Source: Coenobita brevimanus (lineage: Eukaryota; Arthropoda; Malacostraca; Decapoda; Coenobitidae). From it: 64,000 nt of DNA. Under the pieces are notes generated by a model, which searched no databases, was not told the DNA's origin, and saw nothing but the letters and a program-made list of their open reading frames with translations. The stretch covers positions 19,067,232 to 19,131,231 of the forward strand of contig CM064657.1 of the NCBI GenBank assembly GCA_032717465.1, written 5' to 3'. Every line of letters begins with the position of its first letter. The stretch's first letter is position 1. Position numbers and translations under genes: made by a program. Shown here one piece after another: positions 10,577 through 21,266 of this stretch.

Positions 10577-11083
10577 TACTTCATGGATAGTCACATGATA
10601 TAGCAGATGCTCTTTCTCGCTATGCTGCCACAGTCTCGGCAGGTGTGATGTAATTTTGGCGTTCAGTTATGATATACTCCTTGGTTTCCAGAGTGTTGAC
10701 CCTCTGTGGTTCCAGGTCATATACTTGCTTGAGCCTGGTGATGATTCTTCCATGCCAAAGTTACCAGTTCCTCTGTCTGATTTCTTCCTTTTAAATGACT
10801 TACTCTACGAAAGGACAGTACTCACAGGTAGTGACGTGCCTCATCACTAAGTTAGACAACTAGCTATTCCAACAGACTTAATTCTTGCTGCCCTCGATTT
10901 AATCCACGACACCCCTCACGCATCACACCTGGATAAGGACAGACGCTTATGACAGGCACGTCATTCATATTACTGGCCCACTATGCAAAAGGATGTAGAA
11001 CCTCACTGTGATGCATGCCCATCTTGTGCTCGCACTAATGGAACTACTGGTCGGCCAGCACCAATATTGCAATACCCTGTACC
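10577..11083 (+). pseudogene. Ty3 RNase H end and integrase zinc finger, decayed
   Basis: Immediately after the 8183-10572 insertion the frame gives DIADALSRY, the usual end of RNase H in Ty3 elements. A linker containing DPLWFQVIYLLEPGDD matches the equivalent region of the intact element at 1045-1110 (DPVWSKVIYKLESGDD). The integrase zinc finger follows, with PHASH, a YYWP motif and CDACPSCAR. A stop at about 10848 and changed residues break it. It ends at YPVPS, where an RTE LINE is inserted. Confidence 0.75.
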
Positions 11084-11150
11084 ATCAAGTATTGTGAGTA
11101 AAAGATAGAAAAGGAGCATAAGACAGTATGGATCAGTTGGGTCAAGGATT

Positions 11151-11876
11151 GTGTGGGTAAAGTTGAAAGTTGAAATACAAATGTGGGCGATTGTGTGTGT
11201 GTATGCGCCAACGCAAGATCATGCTAGAAGGGTGAGAGAAGAGTTCTGGACAAATGTAGCAGTGTGCATGGAAAAGTTTGGAAGGAATGAGAGAGTGTTT
11301 TTGATCGGTGATATGAATGGTAAAGTTGGGAATGTGAAGGTGGATGGAATAATTGGTGAGTGGGGTGTGCCTGCTGAGATAGATGAGAATGGGAGTGCGT
11401 TAGTGGACATTTGTGCTGGGAGGGGGTTGGTGATAACCAATACCCTCTTCAGGCATAAAATGACCCACAGGTATACATGGCGAGTGATGAGAAGGGTGGG
11501 TGGTGAACTGAATGAAAGGAAGGCAATGATTGATTATGTGTGTGTGGACGAAAGGATGCGAAGATGTGTAATGGATGCAAGAGTTTATAGAGGATGGGGG
11601 AGTGGACTTTCTGACCACTACTTGGTGGTGGCCAGAATTAGAATTCAAGTAAGATGGAGGAATAGAAGAAGGGAAAGACGAGAGGAAGTAGTTGCAAGGA
11701 GAGTGGAAAGGTTACAAGAGGATGAGAAAAAGGCAGAGTATAAGAGAGAACTGGAGGAACGATTGGGCAAATATGAATTGGAGCAGATGGGAGACGTGGA
11801 AGGTGTGTATAGGATATTTACAGAAGAAATATGTGCAGCATGTGATGTGGTGTGTGGAAGGAAAAGAGAGAGGTGA
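11151..11876 (+). pseudogene. RTE endonuclease domain, copy A (truncated)
   Basis: The frame shows the AP-endonuclease motifs VYAPTQ, LIGDMNGKVG, a Y-T-W segment and GLSDHYLVV, in order, covering the C-terminal two-thirds of the domain. The enzyme would nick target DNA to prime reverse transcription. The first ATG at 11151 is not a true start; homology continues upstream to about 11093. The frame ends at 11876 because about 150 bp present in copy B (from VQGTAWW to the KREVKRL segment) is missing. The deletion edges share the short sequence TGTGGAA, suggesting microhomology repair. Confidence 0.8.
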
Positions 11877-12403
11877 AAAGATTAGTAAGAGAGAGTAAGA
11901 AGAGAGTGGATGAGGAATTAGGAAGGAATTTGAGTGTAAAGTGGAGGGACTGTATGTTTTGGAAAGAGGTGAAAAGAGTAAGACAGGGTGGAAGTGAAGT
12001 TAGCAGGGGAGTGAAAGATAAAAATGGTAGATTACTAGTGGAGAAGGGAGAAAAAGTGAACAGATGGAGAGAATACTTTAAGGAATCGTTGAACATAGAG
12101 GATGGAAGTAATGCGAGTATAAGTGGCTGGGGAATGGCTGGGAGAAGGAGGGAGGTGAGAAGACAGGAAGAAATCAGTAGGATAGAAGTTGTGGAAGCAA
12201 TGAAGAAAGTTAAATCGGGGAAAGCCCCAGGAATTGATGGAGTGTGTGGTGAAATGCGGAAGCATGGGGGAGAGATAGTAGTAGAATGGATGTGGAAGAT
12301 GTGCAGATTGGCCTGGGACAAAGGTAGAGTCCCGGAGGATTGGAAGTCAGGTATCATTATTCTCTTGTACAAAGGAAAAGGGGGAAAAAGAAGTGTGTGG
12401 TAA
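11852..12403 (+). pseudogene. RTE reverse transcriptase N-terminal part, copy A
   Basis: It carries the linker and the first reverse transcriptase blocks, including [10 protein letters not shown] and [10 protein letters not shown]. The frame is lost near 12378-12385, where copy A has one extra G in a G-run compared with copy B (AAGGGGGAAA versus AAGGGGAAA). The rest of the domain continues in the next frame from 12393. The product on its own would lack the catalytic aspartates. Confidence 0.8.
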
Positions 12404-13703
12404 TCATAGGGGCATTTGTCTTCTTAGTATAATAGGAAAAGTGTATGGTAGGATAATTAATGACAGAGTTAGAGAAAGAACAGAGAAATTAGTTGGAGAA
12501 GAACAGGGAGGCTTTAGGAAGGGAAGAGGTTGTGTAGATCAGATATTCATTCTTAGATCTTTAGTGGAAAAGTTTCTAGAGAAGGGAAAGAAGTTGTATG
12601 CGGCTTTCATGGATTTGGAGAAAGCATATGACAGGGTGGATAGACAAGGATTGTGGAAAGTGTTAAGAATATATGGAGTAGATGGGAAGTTGTTGAATGC
12701 TTTGAAGAGTATGTACGATAGTGCGAAGGCTGCAGTGCGTGTGGATGATGAACTAAGTGAATTTTTCTCTTTGAAAGTTGGGTTGAAACAGGGATGTGTC
12801 ATGTCTCCATGGTTGTTCAATCTGTACATGGATGGGGTATTAAAAGAGATACAAGGTAGGGTAGTGGATGTTGGAGTGGCCCTGGTGAGAGAGGATAGTG
12901 TTTGGAAACTCCCTGTACTGTTGTTTGCAGATGATACTGTGTTGTTGAGTGAAGACGAAGGGGAGCTGCAAGGCTTGGTGGATGAGTTTGAGAGAGTGTG
13001 TAAGAAACGGAATCTAAAGGTGAATGTAGGGAAGAGTAAAGTGATGGTCTTTGAGAGAGGGGAAGTCAGTGAATGTACAGCGAGGTTGGATGGTGAGGAA
13101 TTGGATAATGTGAGTACGTTTAAGTACTTGGGTAGTGTGATGAGTAAGGATGGAGGTTTGGAGGGTGAATTGCTTGAAAGGGTACAGCAGGGAAGAAAGG
13201 TTGCTGGTTCTTTGAAAGCAGTGATAAGAAACAGGGAAGTGAGCATGGAAGTGAAAAAGTTACTACATGACAGTATTGTGACACCAACTCTAACGTACGG
13301 AAGTGAAGCTTGGACGTTGTTGGAAGGACACAAGTCAAGAGTGAGAGCAGTGGAAATGAGTTACTTAAAAGGAGCCTGTGGAGTTACATGGAGAGACAGG
13401 CTGACGAATGAGGATATAAAGGAGCGTTGTGGTGTGGATGTGGATGTGATAGGAAGCGTTATGAGGAACACACTGAGGTGGTTTGGTCATGTTGAGAGGA
13501 TGGAGGGTGAAAGACTGACGAAGAGAGTGTATGTGAGTGAGGTGGAGGGGGAAAGAGGGAGGGGGAGGCCAAGGATGAGATGGAGGGATGGGGTGGAGAG
13601 GTATATGAGAGAGGGGAGTGTAAGTTGGCAGCAGGGCAGTGAAATGGCGGGGGACAGGGCGACTTGGAGGCGATTTGTTTGTGGCCACCCCAAACGGGAT
13701 TGA
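12393..13703 (+). pseudogene. RTE reverse transcriptase core and C-terminus, copy A
   Basis: The 436-codon frame contains [16 protein letters not shown], a conserved [11 protein letters not shown] block, [13 protein letters not shown], and the catalytic FADD at 12924-12935. The C-terminal region has [10 protein letters not shown] and GRGRPRMRW, typical of RTE-clade proteins. The start at 12393 is an artefact of the upstream frameshift. The catalytic core is intact in sequence but detached from its N-terminus, so the copy is non-autonomous. Confidence 0.85.
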
Positions 13704-13732
13704 GGCGTCTGGCAATAGATAGATAGATCAAG

Positions 13733-14680
13733 GCCTAGCAAACTGTATCCCTTGATCTTCTGAAATTACCACACACAGAATCTGGCTCCGTCTATCTATT
13801 TATGGTTACTGATCATTTCTCCCGATTCGTAGTGTTGATTCCGCTGTAGGACAAATCTTCTAATACTGTTGCCCATGGTTTTGCTGGTTCAGTTATTTGT
13901 CCTTTCACAACTCCAGAAGTGATTCTAACAGAGTTTAAAAATTCAGTGTTGGAAGATATTGCCGCCACAGTAGAATGAGTAAATGTAATGGCCATCATCC
14001 AGCTTCTAATGGCCTCGTGGAGCGACAGAACTGAAAATTCCTAGAATGCCTCTGCCACAAGGTGGGAGATCAGAGTTTTACCTGAGATGAGTGGATTCCG
14101 CATGTAGCTGCGTTTATTAATGGATCACTGAATAAGTCAATTGATGAAACTCCATTCTCTGTCATCTATGGCTGTAACAAAAGTCCACCCTATTCTTTAT
14201 TACAATGTAAGCTTGGTTCGGTCTACAATCATGATGAGTTTGTCAAAGTCCACCTTTCAGATTTTCAGATGATTCATAAGTACACTGAGGATAATTTGGC
14301 CCTCTCAAGTCCCGAAATGGTACACTACATAAGCAACACGCAGCTGCCTCGGTTGTTACCAACCAAGTAGGTGACTTAGTTTTTGTCCTGGACCACGAGC
14401 TTGCATCAGAACTTGACGAAAAGTTCTTAGGTCTTTTCCGTGTCGTCTGTCATCTCTCATAGGGGTAACAAATATGAAATAAAGGATCTGGCTAACACCG
14501 ATACCAAATGGGTGCATGCAGATGATCTGAAGCGTGCTCCGAGGAGCATAGTGTTGAAGGAGTCACTCAGAAATGCTCCATCTTCTTCTCAACCAGGAAA
14601 TACTCCATCTTCTCCCATTCCTTCTTCTGACACCCCTTCAGATTCTCCTTCTCCTTCTGAGACATTGTAACCTTCCTTTC
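13733..14680 (+). pseudogene. Ty3 integrase core and C-terminal tail, decayed
   Basis: Directly after the LINE target duplication, integrase homology resumes in a shifted frame (DLLKLPHTESGSVYLFMVTDHFSRFV), equivalent to 1459-1545 of the intact element. Later fragments include PFTTPEVILTE, where the intact copy has LISDNGGEF, so the second catalytic aspartate is lost; ASNGLVERQ-like sequence near 14010; and a tail with DLKRAP near 14525. At least six stops or frameshifts are present. An S/P/T-rich end finishes near 14670. Confidence 0.75.
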
Positions 14681-15295
14681 CTGTTAATGGCTATCATCAA
14701 AGTTACCTTCTGTGCACAAATCTCCAGTTTCTTGTATATCACCCTAACAATGGCATATAGTCACAACCATGTCCTTGCCATGATCATCTCTTTGATCTGG
14801 CCGTTAATTTAACATTCTATAAGTAAGACATTGTGCAGAGTGTAGGGTGTAGACAATCTTGATTACATCTTTGTAACTTGCTAGTATTATTAAATATATT
14901 ATTACACCTCTGTTACTAGGGAGAATTGTTACAGATATGAGAGAAATTGGTATGCAGTTATATAATTTTTTAATGTCTTAAGGAGATGATAAGATCAGTG
15001 TTATCACAGAAATAATGTATATCGCTCTCCAACAATCTATGTTGCAGTTAAAGAAATTATCAGATCTCATGTTGTCATAGACCTTATCCCGGCGTCGTCT
15101 TATCAAATTTTACGATGGGCTCGATCTACCCTTAATCTTAATTCTATTTCGTTTTTTCCCCCCAAGAGTATACTATCCTGTACTAAAGACAACTTCCTTT
15201 TTCTTTTCATCACTATCATATGTTCGTTTTGCAGTCATTCTCATTTCTTCCAACTAATTCTTTCCCCTCTATCTCGCAGTGACATTCTTAATACA
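14681..15295 (+). repeat. Ty3 3' non-coding end and candidate 3' LTR
   Basis: No gene is visible. A purine-rich CTAGGGAGAAT precedes TGTTACAG at 14927, the kind of start seen in many Ty3 LTRs, so an LTR may begin there and run to the MITE at 15300 or beyond. No matching 5' LTR was recognised near 5200, so the call is weak. Confidence 0.3.
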
Positions 15296-15884
15296 TTAAC
15301 CCTAGAATCCTTACGTTATTATCCTCACAGTACTGCTTTGGCCGGGAGAATTTTACCCAATTTTGGAAAATTAATAAAAAATACTTAAAATTTTTATAAA
15401 ATTTGACAATGCAGATATCAAAAGTAACTCATATACTTCCTTCTTACATAGTAATAACCATCAGGGTAAGAAAATAAATTTTATCTGAATTTATTTAGGA
15501 GGTACTAAATTTTTTTTTTTTTTTTTTTATAACATGAACATTAAAATAAAAAACACTAACTATGAGCTCAATTGCCACTGGGCTTGGTGGCCCCCTCCTT
15601 GGGACGTTGAAGCTTAAGACTAGGTAGGTGGCTCCCCTCACATATCACCCTGGCCTGAAATGGGGGAAACGAAAAAAGGGGCAATGTCGGGTAAAAAACA
15701 CTTTAAACCCAAATATCATGGTGATAAATGCGAGATGAAACCACACCACTACCTATATAGGTAGGGGGTAGGGTGGATTGAAGGTATAGGGAAGGACAGC
15801 TCCAAAGCTCTTATCATAACAAAATAGCAAATAAATAAATCGCCAAACAGGGAAATTTACCCGACGTAAGCATTCTAGGGTTAA
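15296..15884. mobile_element. piggyBac-type MITE with TTAA target duplication
   Basis: The element is 15300-15880 (581 bp), flanked by TTAA at 15296-15299 and 15881-15884. Its ends are inverted repeats: CCCTAGAATCCTTACGT on the left and, read on the minus strand, CCCTAGAATGCTTACGT on the right, with one mismatch. TTAA duplication and CCC-starting ends are the piggyBac signature. No transposase frame is present, so it would depend on a partner elsewhere. The interior holds a T-run near 15508-15528. Confidence 0.85.
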
Positions 15885-15985
15885 TCTTATACTCTAAATT
15901 CCTTTTTCTGCGTCACTACCCTATGCCACTTGCCTGTATGACTGTTTGGTCCCTTGCATTCGTGTTCGTCTAAACCCTCACTCTT

Positions 15986-16033
<48 letters not shown>

Positions 16034-16774
16034 ATCTTCCCTAGCACAGATGTTCCTTGTAAAATATACGATACTCCAGATATCTCATTTTCTTTGTCAC
16101 CCTTTTTTAGCCTTCTTTTATATGTATTTCTCCTCATTGCATTCACTCTGTCAGGATTTTTATTCATAATATTTTTCTCTCTCTCACTCGACCGTTGTGT
16201 TCATATAATGGAAAAATGGTCCCATGAATTTAAGCTACGGCATAAGACACCGAAACAGTGAAAACTAGTTAGACGTAACTTTCTTCATTAACATGCCAGG
16301 TGACATTAAGGCGCATGCAGACTAAATCAGTATGGAAATGGTGTTAAGAAATATTCAGAAATCCCCAAAGTGCCTGCCGATACGACCCGGAGATGTGCAG
16401 AATAAACCGCTGAGGAAGAACTGTGACGAGTAAAATTTTGCTTTTTCTTCTTCAATATGAAAGTAAGAGGAACGGAACTTGCAACTAATACTAGACAGAA
16501 GGAAATTCTGTGAGAATATACTGACAGAAACAAACCACCTTACACTCCAGTCTTACTACAGTATGTAGTGTTCATTATGTAAAAACGAGTGGACACCCAA
16601 CTAATTCTATAAACAATAAATAGTTGTTCTAAGGTAATACTTTCTCACTGTGCTGCTGTTCTTCCAGTATAACCTGCTGTTGTGTGTAATTTTATTATTC
16701 TTCACTGTAACATATTTCAATATGATACTCTCTTACGTACCGTATGCACATTAAGTTAGGTATATAATCTATAA

Positions 16775-16837
<63 letters not shown>

Positions 16838-16862
16838 ATACTCGTGTATACATACATACATA

Positions 16863-16931
<69 letters not shown>

Positions 16932-18365
16932 AACCAGTATATTCTTGTTATTAATGCCATCACCTCCACCTCAAAACGATCAAACTGGTCGCATCCAAAG
17001 TACGTAACTCAGAGCTATGTACAGTATATCATGATTTGAGTCTTCCACCTATGTGTACCATGATTCACATTACACCCATGTAGTCTTACCAGCATTTCCA
17101 TGTGTTGTGACGTTCGCCCTCTTTCGCATTATTCCATTTTCCTTCTCTCTGATAACTCCTTGTTTTATTTCATCTAAATACTTACTCACGATCACGTTTG
17201 CCTTGCGTCTGCGTCCTCTGACCCAGACAATGTTCTCTCATCTACCTATTTCTCATTTTTAACATATCTGTTCCTTTGCTCTTCTTACAAATAATGTTAG
17301 CCCTAGTGAATCTGGCCTGCCTTGTAATCTTTCAGTGCAGCCCAAAACCTTCAGTAGCTACATCATGTTCATTTAGGTCATGTTCAGCATTTCTTTTTCA
17401 ATGTGTCAGCATTAGTCTTATTGTCATCTGTCTCGTGTCCTTGTCCATTAAATCTTATAACTGGAATTGTATTATTAAGTCTGTCCCAATCGCTTCCTAC
17501 CCTGCTCATCGTCATTACCCTGTTTGGTCTCACACATATGAAATTCTTGAATCAATTACTACTATTGTTTCTTTGATAGTAATTCATATTACTGTCTGTA
17601 TAGTTTCATTGATGTGTCAGACAAATGTAGAAAAGGCTACATAAAGTTAGGGTTGCGACAAGATTCGTACAACCACCAGAGACGCTGAAAACGGTAGTAC
17701 CTAGTGACATTTGATGTGAGAATTTGAAGTGAAAGGAACTTGTAACCTGATACTAAAGAGGACAAAATTGTGTCAGGTGAAGGAACTAAGTGATATGATG
17801 ATAAAAAGACAAATTATTTGTTATGATGATAAATGATACAACGATAAAACAGAAAGAACTCATATCTGGAAAGACCTATTGTGCATTTCACTCATAATAC
17901 AAATAGTGCTAAACTGTGTGAAAACGTGGGAACACCTAACTCATAGTATGAATATTCTTTGGTGATTATGAGACATAACCGTAGCAGCTCCTGCAAGTTT
18001 CTATGTACCCAGTTGTGCGTAATTTTCTTGTGCACCACTGTGACATGCATCAATATGAACTTCCTACAGGATGAATTTAACATGTAGACATTATATAGGC
18101 ATAGGTATATACTGTATCTCATTAACACAATGTACAGGATGTAGTGTCTGCTGGAGACGTACACAGCTTCTCACTAGGAATGTCAATTCACATAATGTCA
18201 ATCCACAATCTTGTTGTCCCAGACCATCAAGAATCCTTAACCATATGATGTATTTCAAACATCCTCGTAGCCCAGACGACCATGACTTCATGACGTATTC
18301 AAACACGTGGAGTAACCAGCCCTAGTCGGTTAGTCCACATGAATGGATATCTACCAGACACAACA
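15885..18365. other. No gene seen; microsatellites and an old duplicated repeat
   Basis: The stretch is AT-rich and non-coding. It holds (TG)n at 15989-16030, (CA)n at 16775-16792, and (TA)n at 16793-16833 and 16867-16926. Two diverged copies of an unidentified repeat lie at about 16470-16745 and 17730-18070. They share GGAACTTG-AAC, an ACACC-AACT segment and a GTGTAATTTT-like segment in the same order. Short open frames here have no recognisable protein content. Confidence 0.5.

Positions 18366-18439
<74 letters not shown>
18366..18439. repeat. (CA)n microsatellite
   Basis: An uninterrupted CA repeat of about 74 bp directly precedes a candidate LTR remnant. Confidence 0.95.
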
Positions 18440-18442
<3 letters not shown>

Positions 18443-18449
18443 CCCGCCA

Positions 18450-18738
18450 AGCTGTATATAATATCGGAGAGATTCCCTTCAGATCAGAAAGGGGAGAGAG
18501 GGGCTAGAAAGAAGGCCTGACACTAGGGTCATTAGGCCGTCATGCTCCATTACGCTGTAACTCACTATTGATATAACTGTGAAATAAAAGTCCGCAACCC
18601 AAGAGTGCTGTAAATCACCTCGTTGACATTACGTCTCACGACTTTATTCTGGCTGTGCTTGACGATCCACAATCGACTTCCCTATCTCCCTACAAGTACC
18701 TACGACCACGCTACCGAGACTGGTGACAGCGGTGAACA
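18450..18738 (+). repeat. LTR remnant with primer-binding site
   Basis: TATATAATATC near 18454 could be a TATA box, and AATAAA lies at 18583-18588. At 18721 begins TGGTGACAGCGGTGAAC, very like the primer-binding site that follows the 5' LTR in many Ty3/gypsy elements. A weaker second copy of the motif follows near 18762. No pol sequence follows downstream, so this is a truncated 5' end or a recombination remnant. Confidence 0.45.
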
Positions 18739-18739
18739 A

Positions 18740-20000
18740 CGATAAAATACACTATCGAGATTGGTGGCAAGCGGTAATAACAAACCAAGTACGACAAAAT
18801 AAGCTATTGAGAAACACATGAAGTGATAATGTACTTTAACGGATACTGAACATACTAAAATATGCCATTACCATAACCACTTTCACTTCATGTTCATAGA
18901 TGGAATTACTATACTTACAATGTGCATATCATACCTATGTACTAGTGACCTTTCTATTATCATTAAAATTTTCTCATATAATACTTGATTGCCCTACCGT
19001 ATGATTTCTATGTAATGGTTATTATTGATGCTTTGTACTTCTCTCATACCAACTTTTAATCCTCATATTACATTTTTACCGTGGCCATGTGTTTGTATTA
19101 TAAATATTACATTCCCTTATCTTGCTTAAGCCAGCTATTTACATTGCATCATTATACCGTACCCTTTATATATGTACTTATCTAGGATTAGTGACTTGGC
19201 TACATCGTTTTCCTCTCATATTCTTATTCCTTTACTCAGTTATTTCTCCATCCTTGATGTAACTACTGTAGACTCCTTGTATGTGTATTTCCCGATTGTG
19301 TCAGGAGACACTTTTTTTTTTTGTTCATTAGCCAGAGAAAAATGTTACAAATGATTTAATAATTTTTTACAGCTAAACTGATGTCAATATATACTAGTGT
19401 TTATCCAATAGTATGTAACTGTGAAGTATAAGAGTGGTCTGGCCTAGGGGACAGATTTTCCAGCCTCTGCTGATGTCACCCGCAGTTTATGCTGAGTCCA
19501 GGTCCAGAGGCCAGGGTGTGAGATGCGGGTCGGATAGTCAATGTTAGTTCACAGCAGGGCACGAATGAAGGAGATTCTGTAAGCATCTAGTCAAGAATAA
19601 AGTGGAAAGTTCCAATGGACTTTGAGCTTACCCTTCGCCCTTTATACTAGTTTCACCGCGAAGCGTAAGGTTATCTTGTGCACCCAGCTTTGGTGGTTGT
19701 GTGGGAGCAAAGGAGCTCATCTTAGCTGTGTGTGCTCGTTTTAGTTGTGGCCAATGAAAATGTAGCCAGGCCGCGAGCCTTGCTTACTGATTAGCTAGCC
19801 ATATTTGGAGGTGTGTTTGGTGGGAATTTTTGCTGAGCCATTCGTCAGTCCCTACCACTGTGCTCTGTTCGTAGCATGCCAAAAGGAATTCTCACTGTTT
19901 TACAGCCATCTTTTGCAACTTTTATGGAGTGTCATGTGTGATTTCTGGAGTTACAATGTCCAGTCAAGCTGGTGATAGTAGTTTTGTGGTGTAGTTCTAT
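18740..20000. other. No gene seen
   Basis: AT-rich sequence to about 19430, then more balanced sequence (19440-20000) that may be the 5' non-coding part of the pseudogene that follows. No protein homology was recognised. Confidence 0.4.
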
Positions 20001-21266
20001 AGCAATAATGGTAAATGATGAATCGCCACGATCCTTCTGAGGAAAATAGCTGCATTAAGGATGATAGTATTTATGACCCTGATTACAGCCTTAATGTTGA
20101 TGATACTGGAAGTGGTTCTAGTAATTGTGATAGTGTAAGAGATGATGACAGTAGTGTGAGTGTTGTAGGTGGTGGACGTGGTGATGTGGGTGAAGGTGGA
20201 GCCACTTCTTCTGTTGGCTGTGGTGGTCATGGTGATGACAGTGCACCAGATTTTGTCAAAAACGTGTTCCTGCTACCCACAAAGAAAAAGGGCTGTGTTC
20301 GTGTAAGGCAGCCAGAAAAGTGGGGGAAGAACATGTCCAAACAGAGGCATAGTACGGGGCAGGAGTAGGTTACCTAAAACACAAAAGCAGCTGTGCAAGC
20401 ACGGAAAATTGTTCCCCCATTGAGTGGTGGCTGCTTTGAGAAGATAGGCAGAGAAGCAATAGACGAAATTTTTATCATTTTCTGGGCAACTGGCAATTAC
20501 AATGCCCAGAATGCCTGCTTTCTAAGCCTGATACGTGATGAGGCAGTAAAGAGGAAGTGCACACATGCAGAGGTGATCCTCAGGCCAGTCCACATTGTGA
20601 ACTGCATAGAAGTGGAGCACCGGGAGATCAAAATGTGCCACTTTGCCCACTCATCCATCCACTGGCTGAGCAAGAAGAAAATGGCCATTCTCCTGCAAAA
20701 TTGCCATGAGTCACCCAATTGGGTCCCAGTGCCTGACAAACATGGACACAGTCCCTCTCCACATCCCATCACTGGGAGTTCCGGCGTACCTTGGAGCTTG
20801 TGCACGAGCACATGCAATGTTTACCTGTTAATGCGAGTCACTATACCTGTGCCACAACCCCACACTGACGTTACCTGGAGGCTTGCAACAGCATCACCGA
20901 ACTCTATGTCAATTACATGACGTGGATTAACCAGAACAGGAATGGTCAGTACAAGGTGTCAATGAGCTTTTATAGAACGGTGTTCACACGAGATTACAAC
21001 ATCGTCTTTCAGCCACAAAAGACAGATGTTTGTTCAACATGTGAGAAGCTTAATCAGTTCAACAACCAAAAGGATGTTGGCCTTGATGTTGCCGACATTC
21101 AAGGCCAGCTGGCTGTACAGAAGGTTGATGCTCAAGTGCCTCGAGACCTCCTGCATCAGGCAGAGCAGGTGGCACCCTCCAGTCTGACTCAGCCAATGTC
21201 AAGACAGTGCCCATAGACCTGCAGCAAACGCTTCCCTGCCCACAGCTGCTAGCTGGTGTGGCTTAC

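Larger units (their letters stand above)
11084..13732 (+). mobile_element. RTE-like LINE copy A with 6 bp target duplication
   Basis: The element body is 11090-13726, flanked by the direct repeat ATCAAG at 11084-11089 and 13727-13732. Its 3' end is GGCGTCTGGCAATAGATAGATAG, a short tandem tail instead of poly(A), as is usual for RTE elements. It encodes an apurinic-type endonuclease and reverse transcriptase in three broken pieces and is 5' truncated within the endonuclease. It is very close to copy B at 29597-32445, so the family was active fairly recently. It interrupts the integrase of the old Ty3 element. Confidence 0.85.
5203..15295 (+). mobile_element. Decayed Ty3/gypsy element with nested insertions
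   Basis: Fragments of protease, reverse transcriptase, RNase H, integrase zinc finger, integrase core and integrase tail appear in the correct order on the plus strand. They are separated by a SINE (6941-7278), a TIR-ended element (8183-10572) and an RTE LINE (11090-13726). Removing the insertions rejoins the protein homology almost to the residue. No gag of normal length fits between 5220 and 5529, so gag is probably deleted. No env is seen after the integrase. Many stops and frameshifts make it a fossil. The 3' LTR may start at 14927. Confidence 0.8.

Noticed and set aside
11219..13741. Several long minus-strand frames over RTE copy A
   Set aside because: They mirror the purine-rich RTE coding strand, giving S/P/H/F-rich shadows; the same shadows recur over copy B.
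18366..18440. CRISPR-like regular repeat
   Set aside because: It is a simple (CA)n tract without spacers; this is eukaryotic sequence.
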